DNA of 61,110 bases, from contig JARKOC010000436.1 in the NCBI GenBank assembly GCA_029975915.1, positions 1-61,110 of the forward strand, given 5' to 3'. This DNA comes from Bryobacteraceae bacterium (lineage in GTDB: Bacteria; Acidobacteriota; Terriglobia; Bryobacterales; Bryobacteraceae). This document shows positions 1 through 8,575 of this stretch, piece after piece. The translations under genes were made by a program, and so were the position numbers. Each line of letters begins with the position of its first letter. The first letter of the stretch is position 1. The notes under the pieces were generated by a model. The model made no database searches, was not told the origin of the DNA, and saw only the letters and a program-made list of their open reading frames with translations.

Positions 1-1
1 G

Positions 2-635
2 GTTTACAAGTTCAGCCAAGGCCTGGCGATGCAGAATGGCGGATTCGAAACCGGTGTAATCGATCCGTGGATCCCCTACGGCGGAGGCCAGGCGACCATC
101 TCCACCGTGGCGCGGACCGGCGCTCGGAGCTTGCGCGTGACCACGCCGATTGTGGACCGGGGCGTTTATCAGGAGGTGAAGGGCCTGGTGGCCGGGATGA
201 GTTACCTGTTCCAGGCATGGATGCGGGCCGAGTCGGGGACCAACACCGGGGCGTTTGCCGTCTGCGACCCGGCGGGCGGCGGCTTCATCTGGACCAATGT
301 GCGGACCATCACCACAGACTGGCAACTGCTGTCGGTCTGGTTCACGGCCACCAGCAAGGGTACGGCCTGGGTCTTTCTGGCGAAGTGGGACACGACGGGC
401 GCGCTGCTGTGGGACGATGTGGAGTTGGTGAACGGCGCGACGGCGACTTCGGGCGTGAAGATGCGGTATTACCCGTACGGGCAGGAGGTCGGGACGGCGA
501 CGGCGAACGACGTAGCGAAGTTCGGGACGTATACGCGCGACGCGGCGACGGGGCTCGATTACGCCATGAACCGGTACTACATGAGTACGTGGGGACGGTT
601 CACGAGTCCGGACCCGTACCGGGCGAGCGGCGGGC
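2..635 (+). repeat. RHS core repeat, copy 1
   Basis: This segment is paralogous to 2529-3160, with the carbohydrate-binding-like insert diverged and the last 180 bases (from the GCGACGGCGAC region on) nearly identical. The similarity ends just after the codons for the PDPYR motif, where the two copies part. Such near-identical cores are the recombination targets by which RHS loci exchange tips. Confidence 0.8.
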
Positions 636-1369
636 CGGGAGATCCGGGAAGTTGGAACCGGTATAGCTACGTGCAGGGCGATCCGGTGAATCGGACGGAT
701 CCTTCTGGCTTGTTCTTCTGCCCGGCTGAGCTCAGCCTCCCAGACTGCCTCGGGATCCAGTACGACATTGATGCGGGCTTCATCTCGACGGGAGGCGGCG
801 GGGGCGGCTGGGGTCCGAAGCTGGGAGGCTGGCTTGGTTCCCCGTGGGTTTGGTTTGTGCCGGCCTTCTTGACGGGCACTGAACCGGACGAGGAGCCGGA
901 TCGAATTCGCCCCGGTTACCTCTTGATCACGGAAGACTGCTATTCAAGAGGGAAAATCGCCGAACGAAGAGTCACCTACGCCCTCTACAACATGGGTGGA
1001 ACAAGAACGTATGGCTTCACCATCACAGAACACTTATCTGGGGACCGAGAGGACATCCCACTGTCAGGATCGAAGTTGCCCGGACTGCCGACTAGTACCT
1101 ATGAAGATCAACACTCCATCTTGTTGGGGAAGTTTCTTGGGAACGAGATCCAGCGCCTTACGCAGACATTTACTGCAAGTAATGTTCCATTAGGGTACAT
1201 CGACATACCCGTTTTCGTGCGCGGCTTCAAGAACTCTGCCGGAGTCGTGCAGGACTACGGCTCACTCGCGATTTACAAGACGGCTAAGTACATCAAGATC
1301 AACGATGATTACGGCGGGCATCTCGACCAGAGCGGCAAATTCATACCAAACAAGATCTGTGGTAAGTGA
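2..1369 (+). CDS. RHS repeat-associated core protein, C-terminal part (5' end outside window)
   Basis: The frame is open to the left edge, so the ATG at 29 is internal and this is the last 455 residues of a larger RHS polymorphic-toxin-type protein. Seen in order: a jelly-roll-like segment (NGGFETG, about residues 10-155) resembling CBM4/9-type carbohydrate-binding modules, then the RHS core hallmarks YYPYGQE, TGLDYAMNRYY, WGRFTSPDP and the terminal DPSGL. A variable tip of about 220 residues follows, starting with a glycine-rich linker (GGGGGGWGPKLGG). The tip is not recognisable to me and is less GC-rich than the core. In known RHS proteins the core forms a shell around a C-terminal toxin released after the DPxG region; toxin activity here is inference. 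The lipoprotein gene starts one base after the stop. Confidence 0.85.
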   Translation, partial: VYKFSQGLAMQNGGFETGVIDPWIPYGGGQATISTVARTGARSLRVTTPIVDRGVYQEVKGLVAGMSYLFQAWMRAESGTNTGAFAVCDPAGGGFIWTNVRTITTDWQLLSVWFTATSKGTAWVFLAKWDTTGALLWDDVELVNGATATSGVKMRYYPYGQEVGTATANDVAKFGTYTRDAATGLDYAMNRYYMSTWGRFTSPDPYRASGGPGDPGSWNRYSYVQGDPVNRTDPSGLFFCPAELSLPDCLGIQYDIDAGFISTGGGGGGWGPKLGGWLGSPWVWFVPAFLTGTEPDEEPDRIRPGYLLITEDCYSRGKIAERRVTYALYNMGGTRTYGFTITEHLSGDREDIPLSGSKLPGLPTSTYEDQHSILLGKFLGNEIQRLTQTFTASNVPLGYIDIPVFVRGFKNSAGVVQDYGSLAIYKTAKYIKINDDYGGHLDQSGKFIPNKICGK

Positions 1370-1370
1370 A

Positions 1371-2168
1371 ATGACACAAAAGATCTCAGCCTTTGCCCTG
1401 CTGCTGATTTCGGTGGGCTGCGACCACATGGGCAGTTCGCGCGAAGAGGTTTTCTACTCGGCCGAAGACGATGATGCGGGCGGCCAGTTCTGGTGCCGAT
1501 TCGAGGCTCCGCTCATCGTCGCCGGAAGGATCAGTGATGTGCAATACGACTCACGATCATCTGCCGTTGGGGCCTATGGCACACCGCTCTATAAGGTACA
1601 TCTGCGGATTGAAGTGGAGGAAACTCTGAAGGGGGATGTGCGCGCCCCAGGGCTGCAAGTAATGGGCTTTGTAATGCGTTCGCCCGGCCCAAGAGCGCGA
1701 AAGGGCGAACTCTTCGCCGCGGACTTCTGGGTCGGACAGAGGAAACTATTTTTCCTGCGAAGACAGGGGGAGTTGTACAGGTTGGCACGCGACAATTACG
1801 ACTACTCCATCCGGCTTAGGACCGGGAGGCACGATCCTCCAAAGTACCAGCCCGAGTCAGCGCGCGCACGGGCAGCATATCTGATGCTAGTCCCAGGGAG
1901 GGGGATCGAGACCGACAATTGGGATCGTGAGTTCGACCGGAACATCAATTACGCCCCGCTGTTGATCTATCCGGAGCAAGTCGTTGAGATTGTGAAGTCG
2001 AATGCTGCTGCGATCGCTCAACACTCAAAGGATGATCAGTGGAAGGAGACTCTTGCGGCCTTCCGCATCTACATTCCGTCCTTAAAATCGATCCATGAGG
2101 CGGAAGCCAACCTCAAGGCCTGTCTCGATTTTGGGCAGAGAGAAGGCACCCAGCCGAGTGCAGAGTAG
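1371..2168 (+). CDS. lipoprotein of unknown function, possible RHS immunity partner
   Basis: This is a 265-residue protein with a lipoprotein signal: a hydrophobic stretch followed by the lipobox LISVGC, so Cys18 or so would be lipidated. The ATG at 1371 is chosen because it follows the RHS stop by one base and gives an intact signal peptide; an in-frame upstream codon at 1305 would lie inside the RHS gene. The body has no motif I recognise; it contains a WCRFEAPLIVAGRI segment and a charged C-terminus. Its position directly behind a variable RHS tip fits an immunity protein, and the membrane location would suit a toxin acting in the envelope, but that is inference. Its lower GC suggests recent acquisition together with the RHS tip. 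Another reading is an unrelated cargo lipoprotein. Confidence 0.6.
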   Translation: MTQKISAFALLLISVGCDHMGSSREEVFYSAEDDDAGGQFWCRFEAPLIVAGRISDVQYDSRSSAVGAYGTPLYKVHLRIEVEETLKGDVRAPGLQVMGFVMRSPGPRARKGELFAADFWVGQRKLFFLRRQGELYRLARDNYDYSIRLRTGRHDPPKYQPESARARAAYLMLVPGRGIETDNWDREFDRNINYAPLLIYPEQVVEIVKSNAAAIAQHSKDDQWKETLAAFRIYIPSLKSIHEAEANLKACLDFGQREGTQPSAE

Positions 2169-2177
2169 CTGCCTGCC

Positions 2178-3212
2178 GTGCCCGGGATCGGACATGACGC
2201 CGCCGGCAATCTGACCTCGACGATGTTTGGCGGCACGATGTACTACGATCTGGCCAGCCGTTTGGCGAGCGTCCAGGGCATGCCGGTCCTCCGGTATACG
2301 GCCCGAAACGAGCGCCTGATTGTGAACAAGTTCGACGGCACGCGCGAAGTCCACATGCGCGGGCTGGGCGGGGAGATGATTGGCGTGTACCGGATCGATT
2401 GGGAAAACGGCAACCAGTATTACACTAAGCCGGTGAGGTTGCCGGAGCGGGAGCGGGTTTACGCCGCCGGGCGGCTGTTGTTCGAGGGCGGCAAGTTTGT
2501 GGCGACAGACCGGCTCGGGTCGGTGATCTACAAATGCAGTGGCGGCTTGGCGATGCAAAACGGCGGGTTCGAAACGGGCGCGACCAACTGGACTCCGTAC
2601 GGCGGAGCGCAGCACGGCCCGTCGACCGTGGCGCGCAGCGGGGGTCTGAGCCTGCGGCAAACCGTGACTACCACCGACACGGGCATCTATCAGGACATCT
2701 CGGGCTTGATCCCAGGCAAGAGCTATCAGTTCCAGGCCTTTGCGCGGGCCGAGACGGCCTCGACGATGGCGGAACTGACGGTGTCGGACACGGCCGGCAA
2801 CAACCTGGCCAGGTCGTACTTGAGATGGGTTGACACGAACTGGCAGCAGATCCTGGTGATATTCACGGCAACCCTTGAGGGCAAGGCGCGGGTGCGCCTG
2901 GTGAAGTGGGATACCGCGGACGCGCTGTTGTGGGATGATGTCGAACTAGTGAACGGCGCGACGGCGACCTCGGGGCTGAAAATGCGGTATTACCCTTACG
3001 GGCAGGAGGTCGGGACGGCAACGGCGAACGACGTGGCCAAGTTCGGGACGTATACGCGGGACTCGGCCACGGGGCTGGATTACGCGATGAACCGGTACTA
3101 CCAAAGCTGGTGGGGCCGGTTCACGAATCCAGACCCGTACCGGGAGAGCGTCAACTCGGCCGCACTCCACTCGACAGCCGTGTCATCTTGTTCGGCAGGT
3201 TCACTGCGATGA
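2178..3212 (+). pseudogene. truncated, displaced RHS core (second copy)
   Basis: The frame begins with RHS-like sequence (HDAAGNLTST, ASRLASVQG, ATDRLGSVIY), continues through a second carbohydrate-binding-like insert (NGGFETG) and repeats the core of the first gene (YYPYGQEVGTATANDVAKFGTYTRD, differing by few residues). It then breaks off right after FTNPDPYRES and ends 20-odd residues later without the expected N-R-Y-x-Y...DPSG segment or a tip. There is no convincing start: a GTG at 2178 follows the lipoprotein's TAG in the same frame, with no ribosome-binding site. This looks like an orphan RHS core-tip cassette that lost both ends by recombination. Expression as a free protein is unlikely but cannot be excluded. 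Confidence 0.7.
2529..3160 (+). repeat. RHS core repeat, copy 2
   Basis: Partner of the repeat at 2-635. Conservation is highest in the YYPYGQE to PDPYR section and lower in the carbohydrate-binding-like segment, as expected if the core is homogenised by recombination while the inserted module diverges. Confidence 0.8.
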
Positions 3213-4348
3213 ACCGGCGCTTGCTGCCCGCTCTTGTGCTGGCCGCCCCCTGCCTCGCTCAGACAGCCCATCCTTTGTTCGATGGCAAGAGTCTCGCCGG
3301 CTGGGTCCACGAAGGTCCTGCCGCCACGTTTTCGGCCTCCGGAGGCGAACTCCGCACCACCGGCCTCGGGCACGCACCGAACTGGATCCGTACCGCAGGG
3401 GAGTACGAGGACTTCCGCCTCGTCTTCGAATACAAGCTCGACCAGTGGGCCGAAGCGGCTGTTATCCTCCGTGCGCCGCGCACCGCCCGCCCCCAGCACG
3501 CCGGCATCACCCTGGTCCTGAACCACGACTTTCATAACGAATCGACTTCCCACACCACTGGGGCCATCCTCGCGGTCAGGCCGCCGCAGTGGAAGATGCC
3601 CGAGCCCGAAACCTGGGGGCGCTGGCATCGCGCCGTCATCGAACTGAGAGGTTCGCGTTTCCATGCCTCCATCGACGGCCACGCCGTCCAAGACATCGAT
3701 ACCTCCACGGTCCCTGCCCTGGCGCACCGCCTTCGCCGCGGTCACATCGGCTTTCCTGACATGGGCTATGCCTATTCGGTCCGCAACATCGAGATCACCG
3801 ACCTCGGCCGCCCATCGCAGTTCATTACCCTGGCGCCTGGCCCGGCGCTCGAATCCTGGTCGCGGCGCGGCGACTCGGGCCAGTGGCGGTTCACCGCCGG
3901 CGGCACGATTGAAGGGTCCAACGGCCACTCGATTCTCTATGCTCGTGGCGAATTCGCCGACTTCGAATTCACCGCCGCCGTCCGCACGCATGCTCGCGTC
4001 AACGGCGGCGTTTTCCTCCGCGGCGATCCGGCCGGACCCCGGCGCGGCTTCGAGGTCCAGATCTACTCTCCAGTCGATTCGGTCTACCCCACCGGCAGCA
4101 TCTACGGCCGTGTCCGTTCCAACCTTTCAGCCGACCTGGAAGGAGTCTGGTTCCTGCTCCAGGTTCGCGTCCGTGGTCAGCGAGTCCAGGTCTGGATCGA
4201 CGGACAGCCGGTGGCCGAATCGAACCAGCTTGCTAAGGAACTACTCGGCCCCGGTCGAATCGGACTTCAGATTCACTCCGATAAGGCATCAATCGAGTTT
4301 CGTGACATCCGCGTGCGTCCGCTCGAATCTGGCCGCCCTTTGCAGTGA
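3209..4348 (+). CDS. secreted protein with two DUF1080 (3-keto-disaccharide hydrolase-like) domains
   Basis: The 379-residue protein has a signal peptide (MNRRLLPALVLAAPCLAQ) followed by two concanavalin-like DUF1080 domains, about residues 20-205 (LFDGKSLAGWV start, hallmark of the family) and 215-375 (GGVFLRGDP, SIYGR and GRIGLQIHSD motifs). Members of this Pfam family act on 3-keto-sugars or bind carbohydrate; which applies here is not visible. The ATG at 3209 is preferred over an in-frame codon about 100 bases upstream because it begins the signal peptide, and it overlaps the RHS remnant's stop by four bases. The next gene follows after about 60 bases. Fusion of two domains in one chain is less usual than single-domain copies such as the one at 19468. 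Confidence 0.85.
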   Translation: MNRRLLPALVLAAPCLAQTAHPLFDGKSLAGWVHEGPAATFSASGGELRTTGLGHAPNWIRTAGEYEDFRLVFEYKLDQWAEAAVILRAPRTARPQHAGITLVLNHDFHNESTSHTTGAILAVRPPQWKMPEPETWGRWHRAVIELRGSRFHASIDGHAVQDIDTSTVPALAHRLRRGHIGFPDMGYAYSVRNIEITDLGRPSQFITLAPGPALESWSRRGDSGQWRFTAGGTIEGSNGHSILYARGEFADFEFTAAVRTHARVNGGVFLRGDPAGPRRGFEVQIYSPVDSVYPTGSIYGRVRSNLSADLEGVWFLLQVRVRGQRVQVWIDGQPVAESNQLAKELLGPGRIGLQIHSDKASIEFRDIRVRPLESGRPLQ

Positions 4349-4410
4349 AGCCGACACGCCGTTAGCCAGCCGTGCCATAATGGCCCCAAGATTTTCCAGA
4401 GGGACCGACG

Positions 4411-5328
4411 ATGATCCGAATAGCCGTAGCCACACTTCTATCCATTGCCATGCTGGGCGCGCAGCCGCCGCAGCAGGGCCAGCAATCCGAAGGCATCCGC
4501 CAGGCGCAACGCCTTCTCCGCGAGGGCAAGCTCGACGAGGCCCTGGGCGCTTACAAGCAGGAACTCAAGGCCGATCCCAAGTCACTGCCCGCGCTGAACG
4601 GCGCCGGCGTCACACTGGACCTGATGGGCAAGACATCCGAAGCCCGCGGATACTTCTCGAAGGCCATCGAGGCCGCGCCCACGCCGCAGGCCAAGGCCGC
4701 CGCCCGAAGGGCCATGGCCATGTCCTATGCCTTCGACAACGACTGCCAGAACACGGTGAAGTACGAAATGCTGGTCAACGAGCATTGGATCGCCGAGAAG
4801 AACTTCTACCAGCAGGGCGAAATGCTCAACGAAGCCGCCCGCGTCTGCATCGAGGCAGGCGAGTTCGACACGGCCGAAAAACTCTACCGCTCCGGCACTG
4901 AAACCGGCTTGCAGGAGCCCAATATCTCCGCCGAGCGTAAGGCCTTGTGGAACTTCCGGCTGGAGCACGCTCTCGCCCGCCTTGCCGCCCGGCGCGGGCA
5001 GAAGGACCTGGCACAAAAGCATGTCGCCGCCGCCAAGGCGGTTCTTGATTCAAGCCCCGAGATGGCCAAGGCGCAGGCGATCTTCTTCCCCTATTTGGCC
5101 GGATATGTGGCGCTCCACACCGGCGATCCCTACAACGCCCGGTTTCACCTGGCTCAAGCCAACCAGAACGATCCTTTCATCAACTGCCTTCTCGGCCTTG
5201 CGCACGAGCAACTGGGCCAGAAGGAAAACGCCCTGGAACATTACAGGAAGGCGTACGCGACAACTGGGCACAATCCGCCAGCCGCCTTCGCCAAACCGTT
5301 TGCCCGGAAGAAGCTCGGGCTGAAATAG
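4411..5328 (+). CDS. secreted tetratricopeptide repeat protein
   Basis: The 305-residue protein begins with a signal peptide (MIRIAVATLLSIAMLGAQ) and continues with TPR-type helical pairs: one clear set at about residues 28-95 (LLREGKLDEALGAYKQEL, GKTSEARGYFSKAIEAAP) and another near the C-terminus (HTGDPYNARFHLAQA, GQKENALEHYRKAYA). A GAGGG ribosome-binding site sits seven bases before the ATG. TPR proteins are adaptors; the partner is unknown. It lies in the same direction as the DUF1080 gene upstream and the hydrolase downstream, but the 60-90 base gaps leave operon membership open. Confidence 0.8.
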   Translation: MIRIAVATLLSIAMLGAQPPQQGQQSEGIRQAQRLLREGKLDEALGAYKQELKADPKSLPALNGAGVTLDLMGKTSEARGYFSKAIEAAPTPQAKAAARRAMAMSYAFDNDCQNTVKYEMLVNEHWIAEKNFYQQGEMLNEAARVCIEAGEFDTAEKLYRSGTETGLQEPNISAERKALWNFRLEHALARLAARRGQKDLAQKHVAAAKAVLDSSPEMAKAQAIFFPYLAGYVALHTGDPYNARFHLAQANQNDPFINCLLGLAHEQLGQKENALEHYRKAYATTGHNPPAAFAKPFARKKLGLK

Positions 5329-5415
5329 CCTCTGTCAGGAGAGCCGGCCCGCCCGCCGCGAATGCTTGACGTCTCCGCTCGAACCGCATATCGTGGGACA
5401 CGATTGGAGGGCGAG

Positions 5416-6525
5416 ATGGGTTTGACGATTCGTTGGGCGGCTGTGCTGATTGCGGTAGTGGTTCCCGTGCCGGGCAGGGCGCAGGAGAAGCCGCCGGAGC
5501 CTATACAGAAGCCTTGGGAGGGTGTGCCGGAGCGATACCGGAAACTCCCGGTCGGGAAGTTTGAGATACCGAAGAGCGCGGCGCAGTGGAAGGCCGATCG
5601 GGCCAGGGTAAAAAGGCTCGTTGTTGCATCTCTGGGAGAAGTGCCGCCGAGGCCGTCGCCGCTGAACGTGCGCGTAGTGGCAACCGACCAGAAGGACGGT
5701 TACCGGATCGAGAAGTTCGTCTTCGACAACGGAGTGGACTCGATGGTGCCGGGCTACATCGCCATCCCCGACCGCAGGCAGGGACGATTGCCGGCGATCC
5801 TGACCATGCACGGTCACGGCAGCACGAAGGACAACATGTTCGGCTACAAGCCGACTTCGCAGGACGTCGCGGGGATGCTGGCCAAGCAAGGCTTCGTGGT
5901 GCTTGGCATCGACAATTACTTCAACGGCGAGCGTAAGGGAACGGGCCCGGCGGGGAACCTGGAAATGCAGGAGCGGGGTTCAGACATGGAGATGTCGCTC
6001 TTCAAACTGAACCTGTGGCTGGGCAGAACGTTGTGGGGCATGATGCTGAGGGACGAGCAGATCGCCCTCGACTACCTGGTCTCGCGGCCTGAGGTCGATC
6101 CCAACCGCATCGGGGCGCAGGGCATGAGCATGGGGAGCACGCGGGCCTGGTGGCTTGCGGCAATTGACGACAGAGTCAAAGCCGTGGTGGGCGTGGCGTG
6201 TTTCACGAGGTACGAGGACCTGATCGCAATCCGGGCGCTCAGGGCGCACGGAATTTACTACTTCGTGCCCGGGCTTTTGAAACACTTCGACTCCGAAGGC
6301 GTCATGGCGCTGCTGGCGCCGCGGCCGTTCCTGGCGTTGACGGGCGACCGGGACGCCGGATCGCCTCCCGAAGGGATGAAAAAACTGGAGGAGATCCTGA
6401 CGCAAATCTACAAGGTGCACGGCAAGTCTGAGGCGTTCCAGAGCGTGATCTACCCGGCGACAGGCCATGTCTACAACGACGACATGAAGGCCAGGATGGT
6501 GGCCTGGTTCAAGAAGTTCCTGTGA
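5416..6525 (+). CDS. secreted alpha/beta hydrolase (dienelactone hydrolase / acetyl-xylan-esterase-like)
   Basis: The 369-residue protein has a signal peptide and an alpha/beta-hydrolase fold. The oxyanion/His-Gly motif is seen in LTMHGHGSTKDN, the nucleophile elbow GMSMGS places the catalytic serine near residue 238, the acid is probably in TGDRDAG (about 311-313), and the histidine is in ATGHVY (about 351). This layout matches large secreted esterases of the DLH/acetyl-xylan-esterase group common in Acidobacteria and Planctomycetes. The ATG at 5416 is chosen over one at 5362 because of a GGAGGG ribosome-binding site just before it and the signal peptide start. It converges with the propeller gene 15 bases downstream. 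Substrate is not predictable beyond an ester or acylated glycan. Confidence 0.85.
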   Translation: MGLTIRWAAVLIAVVVPVPGRAQEKPPEPIQKPWEGVPERYRKLPVGKFEIPKSAAQWKADRARVKRLVVASLGEVPPRPSPLNVRVVATDQKDGYRIEKFVFDNGVDSMVPGYIAIPDRRQGRLPAILTMHGHGSTKDNMFGYKPTSQDVAGMLAKQGFVVLGIDNYFNGERKGTGPAGNLEMQERGSDMEMSLFKLNLWLGRTLWGMMLRDEQIALDYLVSRPEVDPNRIGAQGMSMGSTRAWWLAAIDDRVKAVVGVACFTRYEDLIAIRALRAHGIYYFVPGLLKHFDSEGVMALLAPRPFLALTGDRDAGSPPEGMKKLEEILTQIYKVHGKSEAFQSVIYPATGHVYNDDMKARMVAWFKKFL

Positions 6526-6540
6526 CGAAGCCGGCGGAGT

Positions 6541-7806
6541 TCACTTTTGCCCTGCCCTGTCCACTTGCACGGCGAAGACGTAGCTCTGGCCCAGCATGTT
6601 CGACCGGAAGACGATCCACTTCTGGTCAGGCGTGAAACTGACATTCGGCTCCAACCGGTAATTGTGTTTCGCCATGTTCACCAATCGCTGTGAGCGAAGG
6701 ATGCCCGGCTTGATGAATGTTGGATCATCCGTACCACGGTTCGGGAGGAGTTCGGGTTTGAAGAGATAAATCCACTGGCCGTCCTTCGCTTTGGCGACCT
6801 GGCCGGGATCGCCGCCATCGCCTGCGATCATCGATCCGTCGCGCGGGACGTTGAAGTGTATCGACCATTCGTCGCGCTGAAGGCTGTACCAGCGGCGTTC
6901 GCCCGTTTCGACGTTATAGGAAGCCAGCCAGAACACTTCTCCGCGTGGTGTCTGGAGGTCGTACCAGATCAACTTGCCGTCAGCGCTCCAGAATTCGTGG
7001 CCAAAGATCTCCATGGCCATGGTCCGGGTGTGAATCTTGGTGATCTTCCCAGTATCGGTCCGAATGGTCCAGATTCGGTCCACCTTATGCCAGGGGCCCT
7101 CATGGCAAAACATGAGCAGTCCCGGGTCGGTAGGGGAAAACAGCAGGTGGTTGAGCCAGTCCGTAGCGCGGTGGATCACCTTCACTTCGCCGGTTTGGAT
7201 GCTCATGGTGAACATGGCCATGGGGAGGCGGGCGGCCAGGCGGCGTTCCATCATTTCGCCCTTGCCCAGGGGCTCTTCGAGGGGGCGAGGCTGAGCGCCG
7301 GGGGTCTGTTGAGGACGCTGTTGGTTATAGTCGAGGCCCTCGCCCTCGATGTATGTCCCGGCAAGCAGCGTTTCGTCGGCGTTGACTGTTGGCGTGGACC
7401 CGCGCGGCGGAAGTTTGCCGATCTGTCTTGTTTCGCCGGTATCCACATTGGTGGCGAAAACCGCGCCTTCCTTGACGTAGTAAACGTTCATGGTCTTCCG
7501 GCCAGCTTCGATGACGCGGACGCGGCCGGCCACGACGAGTTTTGAAGTCCGGCTGCCGAGGTCGAGCGCGTGGATTCCGTTGGGTGAGGTATAGATCAGT
7601 TTCCTGCCGTCAGAGGTGTACCCGTTTTGATTGAAGTAGAGGCTTCCGCTTCCCGGTTCGTCGGACAGCCGGACGACACGGTGGCCGGTGTCCGGATCGA
7701 TCCACTCACGAGGCGGCTCCTGCGCCGCCGCTGTCCCTGAAACAGCGAAGAGAACAGGCAAGATGAGAATCAGCATGGCTTCCGGCCTCCAGCCCACAGG
7801 CATCAT
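6541..7806 (-). CDS. secreted oligogalacturonate-lyase-like (PL22-type) beta-propeller protein
   Basis: The 421-residue protein has a signal peptide (LILILPVLFAVSGTAAA) followed by WD/TolB-like propeller blades. The opening DPDTGHRVVRLSD, the central LLFSPTDPGLLMFCHEGPW and the ending KWIVFRSNMLGQSYVFAV closely follow the pattern of oligogalacturonate lyases (family PL22), which cleave short pectin oligomers with a metal in the propeller centre. Export is unusual for the classic cytosolic enterobacterial enzyme but common in this kind of genome. Two adjacent ATG codons (7806 and 7803) follow a GGAG; the second has better spacing. A non-catalytic propeller role is possible since metal ligands were not checked. 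Confidence 0.75.
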   Translation of the reverse strand: MMPVGWRPEAMLILILPVLFAVSGTAAAQEPPREWIDPDTGHRVVRLSDEPGSGSLYFNQNGYTSDGRKLIYTSPNGIHALDLGSRTSKLVVAGRVRVIEAGRKTMNVYYVKEGAVFATNVDTGETRQIGKLPPRGSTPTVNADETLLAGTYIEGEGLDYNQQRPQQTPGAQPRPLEEPLGKGEMMERRLAARLPMAMFTMSIQTGEVKVIHRATDWLNHLLFSPTDPGLLMFCHEGPWHKVDRIWTIRTDTGKITKIHTRTMAMEIFGHEFWSADGKLIWYDLQTPRGEVFWLASYNVETGERRWYSLQRDEWSIHFNVPRDGSMIAGDGGDPGQVAKAKDGQWIYLFKPELLPNRGTDDPTFIKPGILRSQRLVNMAKHNYRLEPNVSFTPDQKWIVFRSNMLGQSYVFAVQVDRAGQK

Positions 7807-7999
7807 GATCTCCGGCGTCTCCCATAATAAGCACGCGCAAGCCTCAAGCGCAGATCCTCAGCGCCAGCGCAAGGAATCCTGAAGTGGGGCGCCCACGCCC
7901 GTGCAGGGACCACGCTTCGATTTGCGCCTTGCCGTGGGACCTTCTCGAGGGCGGTTCACCCTGGTGCATGGGGAGCGCTGGGGTGGCGGCTAGCGGCAA

Positions 8000-8575
8000 T
8001 CAACCCGCGGAAGCGTTTCTCCGGGTCCACTCCTGGCTGATGGACTCGATCAGCCGGCCGACGCCGGCCTCGAAATCCGGGAACAGATCGACGAACTGCG
8101 TTTCACTGGCGATTCTTTGGGGAACACGGCAATCGTCGAGCCGCACGGGAAAGAAGAAACGGTCTTCGAGCGGCAGTTTTGCGGCGCAGTCGAGCGCATG
8201 GCGGAGTTCGGCTTGAAAGGTTCCGCGTTTGGCCACTGAACGGCGTGTGAGACAGGCGACAAAGAAGTCCGCCGACTGTATGGCCCGCAGGATGGAACGC
8301 GGCCAGTTTTCGCCCGGCAGGAGCTTGCGGCGGTCAAGCCAGGCATCGAAGCCTTGGGATTCGAGGCGGTCGCAAAGGCGGTCGACGACAGGAGCATCCT
8401 CGGCGGCATAGGCGATGAAGACAAGAGGTTTGCGGTCGGGCATGAAGGTAAACCTGCCGCCCGCCGGCGAGAAGACGCCAAGCCTGTCAATCGTGATGGT
8501 CCGGCCCTCTGCGAGACATTGGCGGAGGAGGCCGGCGAGGAAGCCGAGCGGCGCCGGATCAGGCTTTGTCATCAC
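8000..8575 (-). CDS. HU-like / TIR domain fusion protein
   Basis: The 191-residue protein has two parts. Residues about 8-50 (LLRQCLAEGRTITIDRLGVF, then RFTFMPDRKP) follow the HU/IHF-fold pattern of a helix, EGxxVxLxGLGxF strand turn and an FxPxKP tail. Residues 51-190 form a TIR domain: strand VFIAYAAED, FDAWLDRRKLLPGENW (BB-loop region), FFVACLTRRSV and a conserved Glu at about 123 in FQAEL, the position of the catalytic Glu in NAD-cleaving TIRs. The start is GTG 8575 or the adjacent ATG 8572, both inside the end of the upstream HU-like gene (14-17 base overlap), suggesting translational coupling. TIR proteins often act in phage defence; DNA- or NAD-related function here is inference. Confidence 0.8.
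   Translation of the reverse strand: MMTKPDPAPLGFLAGLLRQCLAEGRTITIDRLGVFSPAGGRFTFMPDRKPLVFIAYAAEDAPVVDRLCDRLESQGFDAWLDRRKLLPGENWPRSILRAIQSADFFVACLTRRSVAKRGTFQAELRHALDCAAKLPLEDRFFFPVRLDDCRVPQRIASETQFVDLFPDFEAGVGRLIESISQEWTRRNASAG

Noticed and set aside
3098..3991. 297-residue open frame on the minus strand opposite the double DUF1080 gene
   Set aside because: It is an antisense shadow of a well-supported gene in GC-rich DNA; its protein is glycine/arginine-rich and has no motif or start signal.
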